64,000 nt of DNA from Bryum argenteum (GCA_037043015.1 CM073329.1:13346648-13410647); one strand, 5' to 3'. Counted from the stretch's first letter, positions 22,565 through 33,900 are shown. Notes: generated by a model from the sequence alone, not told the origin. Numbers and translations: made by a program.

Positions 22565-25505
22565 ATGGCTACCTTGAAGGTAAGAGTAAGGGCGGCGACA
22601 GGAGGTCCGACACTGCGTGTTCAATTGCCGCAACCTTGTACGCTACAAGCTTTGAAAGACGCGATCGCCTCGCAAATTGGAGCACCGGCGTCATCGTTTC
22701 ACGTGTCGTTGAATAAAAAGGATTCTATCAACGGGCCTTCCGATGTCCACTTGTCTGCGCTCGGTGTCATCAGCGGCGATTTGCTGTATTATGTTCCTAG
22801 CACTGGCGATTCTGTTCCGGTACGGCCTTTCTGCTCGAGCTCACTTGCTCAATTGCGAATCTGAACGAACGTTTATTGCCTACCTTTCTATCCTTTGATA
22901 GCATCATTGATGATCCTCTCATAGGTGGTTGTCAAAGAATCAGCTTCAGTCTTAATGCAAACCGGCCATCGTTAGGGTTAAGTCTTGTTAGGTCTGAGTC
23001 CTCCTTGCGAATATGCTCTGGATTGAAACAGTGTTCACTATCGGATAATTAAAGTGCAGCACCTCGACTTTCATCATACACTCATAATCAGCGAAGTTGC
23101 TGTTGTGTTCTATTGAAGGAACGAAGTATAACTACCTTTCTATTCCTTTTGTAGCTTCATTGATAATCCCCTCGTTAAGGAATTAAGTGAAAATTCTAAA
23201 TCACGTTGGCCATCGTTAGAATTTAGGTTATTTAGCTTTGAGTCCTTCTTTCTGAAGATGCTGTTGTTTGAAGCAATGTACACAATCGGATACCGAAAGT
23301 GCAGCTCCTCAAGTCCACTAATTTCTGAGTTTAGCTACTTTTATTTTGATTTCAAGTTGCTGTTGTGTTTTTATGATGATATGGAGCTCATTTTGTGCTT
23401 TTGGTATGCAGAATTTTTCAGCTCCAAGAAATGCAACTCCGCTTTCGACTCCAACGAGTATATCCAGCGTAGAATCAAATCCCGAGAGTCCAGTGGCAGG
23501 ATCAAACAAAAGTGTCGATCCAGGAGTTTACGCAGGCAGCTATGTGCAGCAGCCGCCTTGCAAAGAACAACTATTTCATCACAACCTGAAGCAACAACAG
23601 CAACCTCTGAGGAGGACTCGCGAGCAATTTCTGGAGACTCCGCATCTTGCTCATCGCACGTAGAGGAGCCAAAGGGGAAGAGTAAGATGGAGTGTACCAT
23701 GGATACAGCATCAGGGAGTGGAGAATTGGCATCAGGAAGTGGAGGAGGAGGAGGGGTTATGGAAATGGAGATCGAGGAAGAGTTGCTCGGAGTACCAAAG
23801 AGTAACTATTCCTCACTTCCAGATCTCTTGCAGCGCGTGTTGCTAATTGAGTATGAGAAAGTGAAAGAACGACAAGCAGTGTTGGTCCTCGCTATCCATG
23901 CTGTCATGCTGGAGACTGGATTCGTGCTTCAGCGTCCCATGGGTGCTGTTGGACCCTCGGATCGTTGTGGATTACCTGCAGATTGGAATGGGAAAGGAGG
24001 GCTTGTGAATCTTACTTACACCCTTCCGGAAATCATTCGAGCTGCTTCTGCTGGTTCCCAATCCTCGCCGGTTGGCGATGCGCTTCTTCGGTGTCAGGTT
24101 ATTGGGAATGCACTTGTGGTGTATGGCGTTGTTACTGGTGGCCAAGGGGGCGAAATCTATCGACTTAGTTTGCCTGTGTCACTGTACTTGCATAAAGACT
24201 TCGTCGTCGAAGAGAATGGAAATGCAGGGGATGCCCTTAAGGTGCGTGAGCCTCCTGTAAATCCTTCGTCTCTCCCTTTTGTCAGACTGTAATGTATAAT
24301 AGAATGGTGACAGACAGGTTCTTTTAGCAAGTAATTGTTCCTGTGGACACTCACCGAAAATGAATGTTTGGGTAGGTGTTGCGAAAAAACGAAAGCATAT
24401 GGGCCTCTAATTATCATGTCTTGAGTTTAATAAATTTTCATTGAGTCATAGGCATCTTATTGTAAATAGTATTAGAGCTAGTCTTTTAGTAGCTTCAGGT
24501 CAAATAGTGTATTTCCTGGGTAAGTAATCAAAGCATATGGGCTTATCGTGTCTTGAGCTGAAAATCATTCTTATTGAGTTACAGGCATCTCATTGCAAAT
24601 ATCTTTGAGATAGTTTTTTTGCAAAAGCTCTAGATCGACCCGTGTATTAATCGAGTGAGTGGACTCTGTTCTGAAAAGCAGGTGTTGGCAAATGTCGGTG
24701 AGGGTGGGAAACAGGACGCAGCACCGATGGAATGCGAGGGGAGAACAGCAGGAGGAGCGCCACCAGGGGAGATGCTCTGCAACGTCTACGAGCTTTGGAA
24801 GCAAGTAAAAGACAACTTATCACTTCCACTTCTCACATGCATGTGTGAGAAAGCAGGACTACAGCCACCAGCTTCCTTAGCTCGCCTCCCAACAGAGCTC
24901 AAGATCAAAGTGCTAGAGAATCTACCAGCAGCAGCGCTGGCGAGGATCGGGTGCGTCTGCTCTGCTCGGAGCTCAAGTTCCTCGCCAACAGTGAGGAGCT
25001 TTGGAAGGTTCGGTTTAAGGAGGAGTTTGGGGATGCGAATCGGGCTCCTGGTGGGCGAGGCTGGAAGTCTGCGTTTGCAAGAGAGCTGGCGAGGAGGAGA
25101 CGACGGGAAGAGGAGAGGAGGGAAGCGGAACGGCAGCTACGAAACGAAGCTTTTCCTACTTTGTTGATGAGGCCGCCTCCTATTGCACCTCCTATTACCT
25201 TTCCTGGTGTTCTTGGTGGTGACTATGATCGCTTTCCGGGGCTGGGGAATGTTGGTGGCTTTCGACCTCGTGGTCCTCTTGGTGGAGCTTACTGGAGCGC
25301 TAATTTCCCGGGGAGCGCGGAACCGGATGGACTCTCGTTGCCGAGTCCTGGTGCTGGTCGACGTAGCTGCGAGATAGGTGGGTTGGGCCGTGACTCCATG
25401 CCCTCACTTAACCTCCTTGGAAACCTCACCACTAACCCCATTCTTGACTCCCTCTCTCCCTCCTTGTTTGGAACCCATGAACTCGGAGACTTTCCTCCTC
25501 CTTAG
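22565..25505 (+). CDS. FBXO7-like F-box protein (Ubl + PI31-like + F-box), frame interrupted
   Basis: The probable exons are 22565-22819, 23412-24241 and 24682-25505. Exon 1 encodes a ubiquitin-like domain (MATLKVRVRAATGGPTLRVQ). Exon 2 has a Ser/Pro-rich linker, then a PI31/FP-like domain from SLPDLLQRVLLIEYEKV to LPVSLYLHKDFVVEE. Exon 3 has an F-box (LARLPTELKIKVLENLPAAA, then LKFLANSEELWKVRFKEEF) and an Arg/Gly/Pro-rich tail (RFPGLGNVGGFRPRGPLGG). This is the order in animal FBXO7 and in plant proteins annotated as SKIP22: an SCF substrate receptor linked to the proteasome. Two frame problems exist. Exon 2 changes frame between about 23510 and 23600, where a GT...AG segment 23512-23600 could be an 89-bp intron. 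In the F-box, a 5-bp tandem duplication (24958-24967) breaks the frame. It is therefore a new pseudogene, a variant allele or a sequence error. Confidence 0.8.
22864..23375. repeat. Diverged tandem duplication (about 255 bp) in FBXO7-like intron 1
   Basis: Copies 22864-23116 and 23117-23375 share CTACCTTTCTAT.CCTTT, AGC.TCATTGAT.ATCC, GGCCATCGTTAG, TCGGATA..AAAGTGCAGC and GTTGCTGTTGTGTT, in the same order. Confidence 0.8.
24393..24655. repeat. Diverged tandem duplication (about 138 bp) in FBXO7-like intron 2
   Basis: The two copies start AAGCATATGGGC at 24393 and 24531. Both continue TCATGTCTTGAG/TCGTGTCTTGAG, TTATTGAGT.A.AGGCATCT and ATTG.AAATA. Confidence 0.8.
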
Positions 25506-26010
25506 TATCCTCAGCTTGGAGCTTTTTAGTGCAAGAAGATGCTCTTACAGAAGCGAAACTCCCTTTTCTCCATGGAGCGAATGAATACCTTGGAATGTAC
25601 ATAAACTGGTTAAAACAGGTATTATCGTAAAAGAGCACCTGTTGGAACATCCCTATGCCTTCATGGAAGTTGACACCTCTTTCGACTCATTTGTCATTTG
25701 AAACCCGGAGACTTTCCTCCTCCTTGAAGCTCTCTCAGATTATCTTTAGCTTGGAGCTGTTCGGAGTAAGAGATTAGATTCTGCCTTACCAAATCGAAAC
25801 CTTCTGTTTTCTCTCTAGGGCGGATGAAATCTCTGGAATGTACATAAACTGGAGGCAATGATAAAGAGGTAATAACAGGTATCAGAGCAAGAATAAGCAC
25901 CGTAGTACACTAACAGTAGCAACATCGATGTGCTTTTCACGTAGCCTCATAACTGATCCATTATCGACTCCCTATCCTCCTCCATGAACTCGGGCACTTT
26001 CCTCTTAGGA
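25470..26010. repeat. Tandem multiplication of the FBXO7-like gene end
   Basis: The last coding codons and 3' UTR (25470-25640) recur at 25701-25902 (GGAGACTTTCCTCCTCCTT, AGCTTGGAGCT, TGGAATGTACATAAACTGG). They recur in part at about 25960-26010 (GACTCCCTATCCTCCTCCATGAACTCGGGCACTTTCCTC). The stop codon lies in the first copy. Confidence 0.8.
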
Positions 26011-26017
26011 GCTAGGT

Positions 26018-26853
26018 TGATATATATTCACGATCTTGGTCTCAGTGTGGCCAATATTGTGAAATTCAGCGATGCTGTAGTCTGAGAAGGCCTTTTAGAT
26101 TTTTTTCTGGTGTTGTGTGTTTTGCCCGTTTGCCTAATTTGCAGTGTCTTCCGTTTGGCAGGGCGGTCAGGGAGGCTTGACTACTTCTAGAGTACTGGGA
26201 ATATGTGAAGGTCCAAGCATGTAGCAAGTTTCAGATGTTCACTGGCAGTACGTGTATAGTTGGTCATATGTAGATACTTTCATTGAGGGATTAGTTTCTT
26301 GTTTGGCATGCCTGCTTTTTTGCAAACCGAGAAATTAATCATGAGGCGTTCGTTTTTGTGGAAGTGCTGCCGCTCATAGATTACTCGTTCCGTAGAGCTC
26401 ATTTGCATTAACCTTGTTTTGTTTTTTTGCTTTAAATTGCTTGAATGCTACAAGTGCCGGGAGTGAGAACGCTCTATTGTCTCACATGCACTACATTATA
26501 AATATAAAGAGAGTGAAATTACATGCACTACATCATAAAAGAGAGTGAAATTAATTTACTCAAAAATTAGGTTGCATTTTAGTAAGATCCCTTTCAGGAT
26601 AGTATGAAAACAAGAGAAACTAATACAAAGCCTAGAACGACAAGCTTTCAACAAAAGAAGATCTGTAAATTTCACCATGCAATGACTTCACATGCCCATG
26701 GGACTAAAAACAACAAAATCAACAAAAGAATCGATAAGCTATAATTTCACATGCCCATGGGACTGAAAACAATTAAATTAACAAAAGAATCGATCACTTA
26801 ACTTTAAATCGGAGAACATAACACTTGGATTCAACACTTTCTTAAAAATATTA
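26018..26853. other. Non-coding spacer
   Basis: No gene was seen. Around 26480-26560 a short AT-rich duplication (ACATGCACTACATTATAAA / ACATGCACTACATCATAAA) occurs. Near 26695 and 26748 the string CACATGCCCATGGGACT occurs twice. Confidence 0.55.
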
Positions 26854-27050
26854 CTCCCTCCGTGTTAGAAAAACACCAAGATTTGTTAAAAATGGTTGGA
26901 TTTTTTTAATCGTCTAGATTACTCATTGATATAGTTGGATGTGGTTTGAATGATCTAGATTACTCATTAATATCAAGTCATGGTATTATTCTGAGACAAA
27001 CTTTTCAAGCAGATGAATATAGATCAATATATTTTTCTAAGACGTAGGGA
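26854..27050. mobile_element. Stowaway-like MITE
   Basis: The left end CTCCCTCCGTGTTAGAAAAA follows TA. The right end read in reverse is TCCCTACGTCTTAGAAAAA. The CTCCCTCCGT terminus is typical of Stowaway/Tc1-mariner-derived MITEs. Internally, GTCTAGATTACTCATT.ATAT is present twice. The right end is slightly degraded. Confidence 0.65.
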
Positions 27051-27409
27051 TCATCTGATACAACTTCTGATAACAAGATAAAAACAAAAATAATCCATGT
27101 TTCAAAGACTTTCAGAATTATTACAAGTGCCACGTGAGCAAGTTGTTTAAAAACTTGCCACCCTAAATTAAAAAGGCGTGTTTGGAGTGCTCTACATTTT
27201 ATATTAGTGGGAGGAGGGACTTAGTATACCTTCATCCTCGATACATGTGCTATACAAATAATGCAGTTTGTATGTTGTTGTTGGTGTGAGTGACAATGAA
27301 AATATTAGTGCACAAAAGTACTATCCGGATACGTGGTTATATGTAATGTTAAAATGCAAGCAACACCATATACATGCGCTTAGAATAGAAAGACACAATA
27401 AAGCAGTTT

Positions 27410-27858
27410 AAGAACTTAAAAAACTACTAGTCTCATCAAATAATTTGAGTTGTTATACCTTCATGAATGGGGCACATGTAATGATATACCACCAGAGAAT
27501 ACAGTCCCACCATGGCTATTACCAAGAACTTAAAAAACTACTACACTAAATAGGTAGATTAGTGTTAGATACACTAATTTATATAAACATGTTATAAGTT
27601 TTTACTGTTGGTCAATATTTTTACCCTCTACCTCCGTCAAGATGTGGATCCTTCCAGAGTATTGGAGTCAATACTCTTGGTAATTGTTTTTTACCAGAAG
27701 TAAAAACTTATAGCATTTTCAAATCTTATATAAATCTAACACTAATCTACCTATTCAGTGTAGTCTCATCAAATAATTTGAGATGTTATACCTTCATGAA
27801 TGGGGGCACATGTGATGATATACCACCAGAGAATACAGTGCCACCATGGTAATTACCA
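27410..27858. repeat. 113-bp tandem duplication, second copy split by a MITE
   Basis: AAGAACTTAAAAAACTACTA, then GTCTCATCAAATAATTTGAG, then ATACCACCAGAGAATACAGT occur at 27410-27522. They occur again at 27524-27543 plus 27761-27858, where the element at 27544-27760 interrupts them. Confidence 0.85.
27544..27760. mobile_element. 217-bp TA-flanked MITE
   Basis: The terminal inverted repeats are CACTAAATAGGTAGATTAGT on the left and CACTGAATAGGTAGATTAGT on the right, read in reverse. A TA target duplication is at 27542-27543 and 27761-27762. The uninterrupted duplicate (ACTACTAGTCTCATC at 27424-27438) shows the empty site and confirms a 2-bp TA duplication. It has no coding capacity. Confidence 0.85.
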
Positions 27859-29638
27859 TGTACGTACATACAACAAAGGTGCCAATGTAATGCAAGACTT
27901 AAATGAGACCTACTATACATAAAAGGACTACCCTACCAATCAATCCCCATAAATTCCTTGACATCAACTTAAAGGTAGACTTTATAGAATTCACATATTG
28001 TAATAATAGATTTTTACCACATACCATTGAGAGAAAGATAGATAAATATCAACCTCTCATCATGGATATTATCAACAAAGGTTGAATAGTTGAACCACTC
28101 ATAGTAATTACAATAGGTATTACAACATCTACATACATCCCTTCTATGATGTACCAAATAAATCAAATGATAAACCAAAACTAAAATACCAATAAAGTTA
28201 TGAAGAATACATTTAGGGAGATAAACACAACTGCTATACACCATGCCATTTTTATAAAATTACTCAAAAGAAAAATAGAAAGTGGAGAGCCACTACCAAC
28301 ACACGTACAACCACCATAAGCTTAAACAAAAGTAGTAATATACAATTACCTTCATTTATAATAGTAACCTCGTCACAACATAGAGGTCAAGGTTATTGGA
28401 ATTTCCTACCTTATTAGGTCAATACCGCTGGATGATTGTAACGATGCTCAAATGAGATTAACTCGATTGAAATTGGACCACAACTACAACACAACCATGT
28501 TTTTTCAAACAACGTAGTAATGTCGACAACCAAATAAACCAACTTTCTACTTGTATACAACACAATACACCCAAGCAACCACTTTACAGCTTATTCATTC
28601 TTGGCTTTTTGTTGTACAATGTCCATCCTAAGAGGGGTTAGTAGTCCTACACCATTGTTAGTATGTCTTGTGGGCATATCATCAAGGGTAGGTCAAACAT
28701 GCACTATATTCTCACCAATTTAATGGTGTTTTTTTTCTTCTTCTTGCACGAAGTACTAGTGTGGGTACTTGATGGTTGTGATGATTTCCTCGAGATTGAC
28801 TAAATTCATCCTTATAAACAACTCTAATAACTCATCCCCAATTGTATACCTCAAGAACATCAAAAGGTGAATGGTAAGAGAAGTTAATGATAGGAGCCAA
28901 TCGCATCTATTGTCTTGAGAAACTTAACCCAAATTTTTGATGCAACTTTTTCACCCCTAAAAATTCTTCAAAACCAAAACAATTTTTAAGGTTCTCTTAG
29001 AGAAAAAAACCAGCCAACTTTGACTCTAATAATCTCACAAATGAAGAAAAATCAACGGGTTCAAATTTTTACAGTGGGTAGAAAATCAACTTATTATAAG
29101 ATCCTACACTTAAAGTTTCTCATTAATGCTTAGATTGATTGTGATTGGTCCTAAGGTAGAAGAAGGACATTATTGAGAATCTAGGCAATTTTGTATAGGG
29201 GTTAATGCTCAAAAACTCATTCTAAACATTATTTAGAAGATTTAATGGTAGAATCTCAAAGTAAACCTAAGAGGACCCTACTCGCATATAAAATTTAAAA
29301 TGCCTATTCATCTTCAATTGTAAGATCATAATTGTCAAAGTTCACTAAATTTGGATCGAGGGGTTAACATAAAAATGATTTTGGTATAAAAGCCTTATCA
29401 ACAAAGAGATAATTTTGCTAGCTTGTATCAATCTCTTGAATTTGAGGCTTTTGTTCTAACACCACTTTTGCATAGGAGCAAGTTGATGTTAGAGCCTGAA
29501 TTTGACAAAAGAAATTGATTGAGAACTCCTGATAATACATACAAAATAATTAGGAGAATATCCTCATAGATAAGAGAATTTGTAATAAAAAAAAAGCTAT
29601 AGATCAACTCTAAAACTTGAATACTCAAGAACATGCCC
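27859..29638. other. Non-coding, repeat-derived spacer
   Basis: No gene was recognised. From about 28925, several strings resemble ends of the TTAA family (TTAACCCAAATTTTTG, TTCACCCCTAAAAATTC, ATAGGGGTTAA near 29200, GAGGGGTTAA near 29358). This suggests older, decayed insertions. Confidence 0.5.
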
Positions 29639-29753
29639 TTAACCCCTAAAAATCCAAGCGTTGCCTCGACCTCCAGAACCAAAAACTGCCATTTTCACCT
29701 TTGTTGGGAAATGGGGAGATGGAGAAACTTTTTTTTCTGGTTTTAGACTTTAA

Positions 29754-31155
29754 CCCCTAAACGTCCCCAATGTCGTTTTTCTACATTTTGGATGGAGGGC
29801 AGAAACTTCGAATAGCCATATCTTCTTCATCCGAGGTCCGTTTTGGATGAAATCACTTGGATTAGGTTCCAAATCAAGTCTAGTTTGTGTTGTAAAATTT
29901 GCAAGCCCATACAATAAAGTATGAATTAATGAAATGCACTTTAGTGAAGACAGCTCTTGTTTTTGGGTTTCCAAGCATGGGGCATGTATTACCATTGCAA
30001 GCCAATTATGTGAAATTAAAAATAGTTTTTCATGATTTTTTTTTCATGGTCATGATCTTAAGGTGATTCTTAACAACTTTGTAGTGAGAAGTTTTTTGAT
30101 CCAAATAATTTTGCTATTGGATTTGCAATGATATTTTGTCAACAGAAAAAGTGAGAAAATGGATGATATTTGAGGAGCTATATCTCCCTCATCCACCGTT
30201 GGATTTCAACTTAATTTTTTGGGATAGCCTCCAATTAGAGTCTAGTCTAAGTGGTAGAAACCTTAACCCTTAAGTGCCCACGGTGTCGTTTTTCGACATT
30301 TTGGATGTAAGGCTCCGTCTTTGGTGCACAACCCCACTTACATCCCATCGATTTTTCATCCGCCGTTTTTTTTGCTCAACTCCTCGGTGGGTTTACTCTA
30401 CTCCCTCCTTGGATAAATAGCAAAAACCTTGATCCTCAATTTGTGAGAGTGGGCGAAAGAGATTTTTCATGAAAGTTTTGGTGGTGTGATCTTCACCCCT
30501 TTTTTGCATGGATCTTGAAATCCATACCTCCAAATGGCATGCAACTTAGAGGTCATACTAATTGCCATGCTCCAAAGAAGATCCTACGGTTGGATTTTCC
30601 ATTTTCATCTTTTATTTGTTTTTACGCAGTTTTGAAAAAATCAGCATTATTACCAATTGTTAGGAGCTTTACCCCCCCTTGGGCGTTTAGGGGTTAACAA
30701 GATCGAAGATGTTTTGAAGATAAGGCATGAAATTGAATGCAAAGGGTCCAATTTTGTACTATTTTTCCTTTGTAAAATTTTCGGCAGTTTTTACCATTGC
30801 ATGGCTTTTATTTGAGCCAAGAAATTTTTTTGATGAATTTTTTTGGGTAAAGGACTTATTAAGATGAAGGTGAACATCTTTCTAGTTGGTGATTTTTTCA
30901 TTGCAATATATATATTGGTAGCATTTCCACCTCAAAGTGAAAATGAAGAAATTTTGCAGTTTGTTTTTAGTATTATTATGTTATGATCTCTCGATCTATA
31001 AGGCCTCATGACTCAAATTTTGGTCCACATGATCTTTGATAAGTCCATTACAAGTTTGTACGGTTGAGATCTTAATAGCTTCTCTTCATTTTCATCTATG
31101 ACGAATTCTATGGAAATGTGCTTTTCTGCTAAAAATAGGCTGGGACGTTTAGGGG
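29754..31155. mobile_element. Middle TTAA-flanked element, homologous to 60159-60975
   Basis: TTAA (29750-29753) then CCCCTAAACGTCCC. The right end GGGACGTTTAGGGG is followed by TTAA (31156-31159). The 14-bp termini are perfectly complementary. Without its nested insert it is about 970 bp. Its interior (AAATCAAGTCTAGTTTGTGT, TCTTGTTTTTGGGTTTCCAA) matches the copy near 60.2-61.0 kb. It is non-coding. Confidence 0.8.
30267..30693. mobile_element. Inner 427-bp TTAA-flanked element, nested
   Basis: TTAA (30263-30266) then CCCTTAAGTGCCCACGG. The right end CCTTGGGCGTTTAGGGG is followed by TTAA (30694-30697). Flanking host sequence GTGGTAGAAACC / CAAGATCGAAGATG matches continuous GTGGTAGAAATCTTCACAAAAACAAAGATG at about 60650, the empty site. 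Confidence 0.85.
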
Positions 31156-32217
31156 TTAAACCGTAAGATCTTGTACCTAACTTGTATACAAAGGACTGGT
31201 CAAAATTTTAATCGTTGGATGTTTGTCATTTGTGAGATCATAACAATCAAAGTTTGTCCAACACTTTTTTTTGCCGCCGCATGAGAGGCATTGTCTAAAT
31301 GGTGCCAAGGGCAACTTGATAATTGTACCTCCAAAAAAAATTCGGTCATTTTTTTCCATGTAGGTAATCAAGTTGGGTACGCTCATGCAAAATTTTAGGG
31401 ACCAATTCCACTTTTTGACCTTAATGTGAATTATTTTATAAAAGAAGGTCTAAAAACAACAATATAGTAAAACAAGCACCACATATGATATATTTAGTTT
31501 GAGAAAAATTTGGACGGTGAGTAGGTGAAATTATGAGAATGTAAATTTTGAAAAAAGAAAAATCTTGAAAAATTCAAAATCTCAAATTTTGGCAATTTTT
31601 GAAAGAAAAAATTGTAAAATTACTAGAAATTGTGAAGATTGTTTTTGAAAGTTTTGGAGGCTGCCCTTGTAAAATTGGTAAACTTTTTGACTTCGGACAC
31701 TTTGGAATTTGCATAGTAATTTGGTAATGAACATATTTCCAAAAAAGAATACTTCAAAAAAAAACAAAAAAATCAAGCTGCCCCTTTTGGACTTGAAACC
31801 TAAAATTTCTAGATGAAGGTTATTAAAATTAAAATTTGGCTTTGCAAATTTTACCACATACACATTACAGTATGGGGAGCATTCGGTAAAAATCTTAGGC
31901 AAAAATATCAATTTAACTCCTTAAAATGAGTTGCCCGAAATCTCAAAAAATCAAATCGGTTTTCCTCAATTTTTAGGGGTTAAGCCAACACCAATCAAAT
32001 TATTGTACAATCTATAAGATGTTTTAAAAGCAAGAGCATTAGGGAGAATTACTACTAATTGTTAATAATATCCAAAAAGTTAAAGCACTAGATATGTTAT
32101 CTATGTAAAAATTTGATTCCAAATTTCAAATTTACAAGTTTCAAATTTGATTCCAAAATTTTTTTCTTCATTGAACATGATTCCCTCAGTTATAATGTAA
32201 TGTCCATTTGGATTTTA

Positions 32218-33375
32218 TCAAATTTCAACTATTTTTATGTGACTACCGTCCAATTGTGGTACTAGGTCAACGGTAATCCATTCACCTGTTGCTAAATCAC
32301 ACACCCATCCTATCTCTTTTGAGGTTGCTTCAAAATATTTTTCTACTATCATCAAATAACCCTCGCATACATGCATCCCGAAGGTTAATAGAGGTGATGC
32401 TTCATGAGGTATGATAAAGCTCTCCAATGGATGGCAATTGTAAACTTTGACTTTTGTAAACCTACTTGGGAAATCATCTTTATCTATGTGATATTGCTCA
32501 ATGTAGTACTTTGTTGTTGTTGATGGAATCTCCAACGAGTGATCCGTTTTCATCCACATCACAAAATATGATTGCTCATAGTAAGTCCACCGTATCTTCT
32601 TAGATGGTATTTCAGGTTGCACATTCTTAAAGACTGTAAAAGCAAGTTCACGAGCCCTTATAGGTGTAGATCCAAGAATAGGTTGCGGTTTTGTCCACTT
32701 TCCATTTCCATCCAAAATCTTAATTTCACACTTATACAATGATTCAAAATGAATGTCACGGACTATTAATTTAAAATCAGAGTCGCAATCTTCATCATTC
32801 ACTACGGTTGCTTCCACATGATAGCCATGCTTGCGAAGGCCTATGGCCTTCCATTTGTCTGGTAAGGGAGGTAATAGTTGCAAAGCTCTTGTAAGTGGAT
32901 TCACCAAATGTATTTCTTGCTTAATTTTACTTTTCTCTGAGCTTGTTTGCAAAAGAGTGCACAACTCTAATCCTCCCTCGTATTTACTTAAAATACCTGT
33001 TGATGGAAGTTTGTATATATACCACTTGTTCCAAATAATATCTAGTGTTCTCACCCATATACTTCCATTATTAGTCTTTGTGATCACCGACAACATTCTT
33101 GGATGAGCTTCATCACAAGTTCTAGAAAAAAGGGATGTAGTTGTTAAGATATTGTGTTTCCATGTTTTACTTATAAGTTGCAAGCGGCAAATTTCATTGA
33201 TAGGAAGACGAGCAAAAACAAGGACATGAAGATTACAAGGGAGCCTTTTCCAAAGGTTAGAATCAAGAATCTCTTGATTATACAAACGCTCTTCTTGCTC
33301 TGATTGTTTTTGCCTCTTCAGTCCTTTCCTTTCATGTCCATCAATTCTCTCATGTGTATGTTTAGAGGGTTTCAT
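32218..33375 (-). CDS. F-box protein, single exon
   Basis: The product is 385 aa with no introns. A basic N-terminus (about 30 residues) precedes an F-box, LWKRLPCNLHVLVFARLPIN to KTWKHNI, at about residues 41-76. After it come VRTLDIIWNKWYIYKLPSTG, a LVNPLTRALQLLPPLPDKWK block and a C-terminal DLATGEWITVDLVPQLDG motif. This is the layout of plant F-box proteins with a kelch-like or associated domain. These act as SCF adaptors through SKP1, and the substrate is unknown. It is a clear paralogue of the gene at 58320-59555. The ATG at 33375 is the first in frame and a (TA)n tract lies about 90 bp upstream. It appears intact. Confidence 0.85.
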   Translation of the reverse strand: MKPSKHTHERIDGHERKGLKRQKQSEQEERLYNQEILDSNLWKRLPCNLHVLVFARLPINEICRLQLISKTWKHNILTTTSLFSRTCDEAHPRMLSVITKTNNGSIWVRTLDIIWNKWYIYKLPSTGILSKYEGGLELCTLLQTSSEKSKIKQEIHLVNPLTRALQLLPPLPDKWKAIGLRKHGYHVEATVVNDEDCDSDFKLIVRDIHFESLYKCEIKILDGNGKWTKPQPILGSTPIRARELAFTVFKNVQPEIPSKKIRWTYYEQSYFVMWMKTDHSLEIPSTTTKYYIEQYHIDKDDFPSRFTKVKVYNCHPLESFIIPHEASPLLTFGMHVCEGYLMIVEKYFEATSKEIGWVCDLATGEWITVDLVPQLDGSHIKIVEI

Positions 33376-33709
33376 TGCATCTCCTTCTGAAAGCTCTTTG
33401 ACTTGATGACAAGTACTGTCTCACCAAAACTTTTTAAGCAATCCAAACAATACTAGTTCCAGTTGATATATATATATATATAAAATATGTACCTCAAATT
33501 TCAACAAAATCTATTTCTTGTGGCTTAGCTAGTAATTATATGATTTGCTGATTAAAGTAAATGATTTCCAAATTGAAGAATACAAAACCTCTTTGAGTAA
33601 AGTTTACTTCTTATACTTTTTGCTTTTTACATGATTGTTTAATAAAGTAAAATGTTTAATTTTGTGAAGTTCGATTTAATCAAATATTGTTGCGTCTTTT
33701 TGTATGGAA

Positions 33710-33900
33710 ACCCGAAATGATCTAAATTACACTTGAACTTGTTTTTTACTATCTAAATTACACTTGAACCTGTTTTTTTATGTCGTATTCTATAATTTCA
33801 CATTTGAACCATATTTCAAGTAACATGGCTAAGGTGGTTGTTTTTTATGTCGTATTCTATAATTTCACATTTGAACCATATTCCTAAGGTGGGCATACAT
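33710..33900. repeat. Short tandem duplications
   Basis: TAAATTACACTTGAAC.TGTT occurs twice, then TTTTTATGTCGTATTCTATA with ATTTCACATTTGAACCATAT occurs twice, about 70 bp apart. Confidence 0.8.

Larger units (their letters stand above)
29643..31979. mobile_element. Outer TTAA-flanked element of a three-layer nest
   Basis: Left: TTAA (29639-29642) then CCCCTAAAAATCCAAG. Right: AATTTTTAGGGG then TTAA (31980-31983). The terminal match is 11 bp. The pairing is inferred, since other decayed ends lie nearby. It contains the elements at 29754-31155 and 30267-30693. No transposase was seen in it. Confidence 0.5.
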
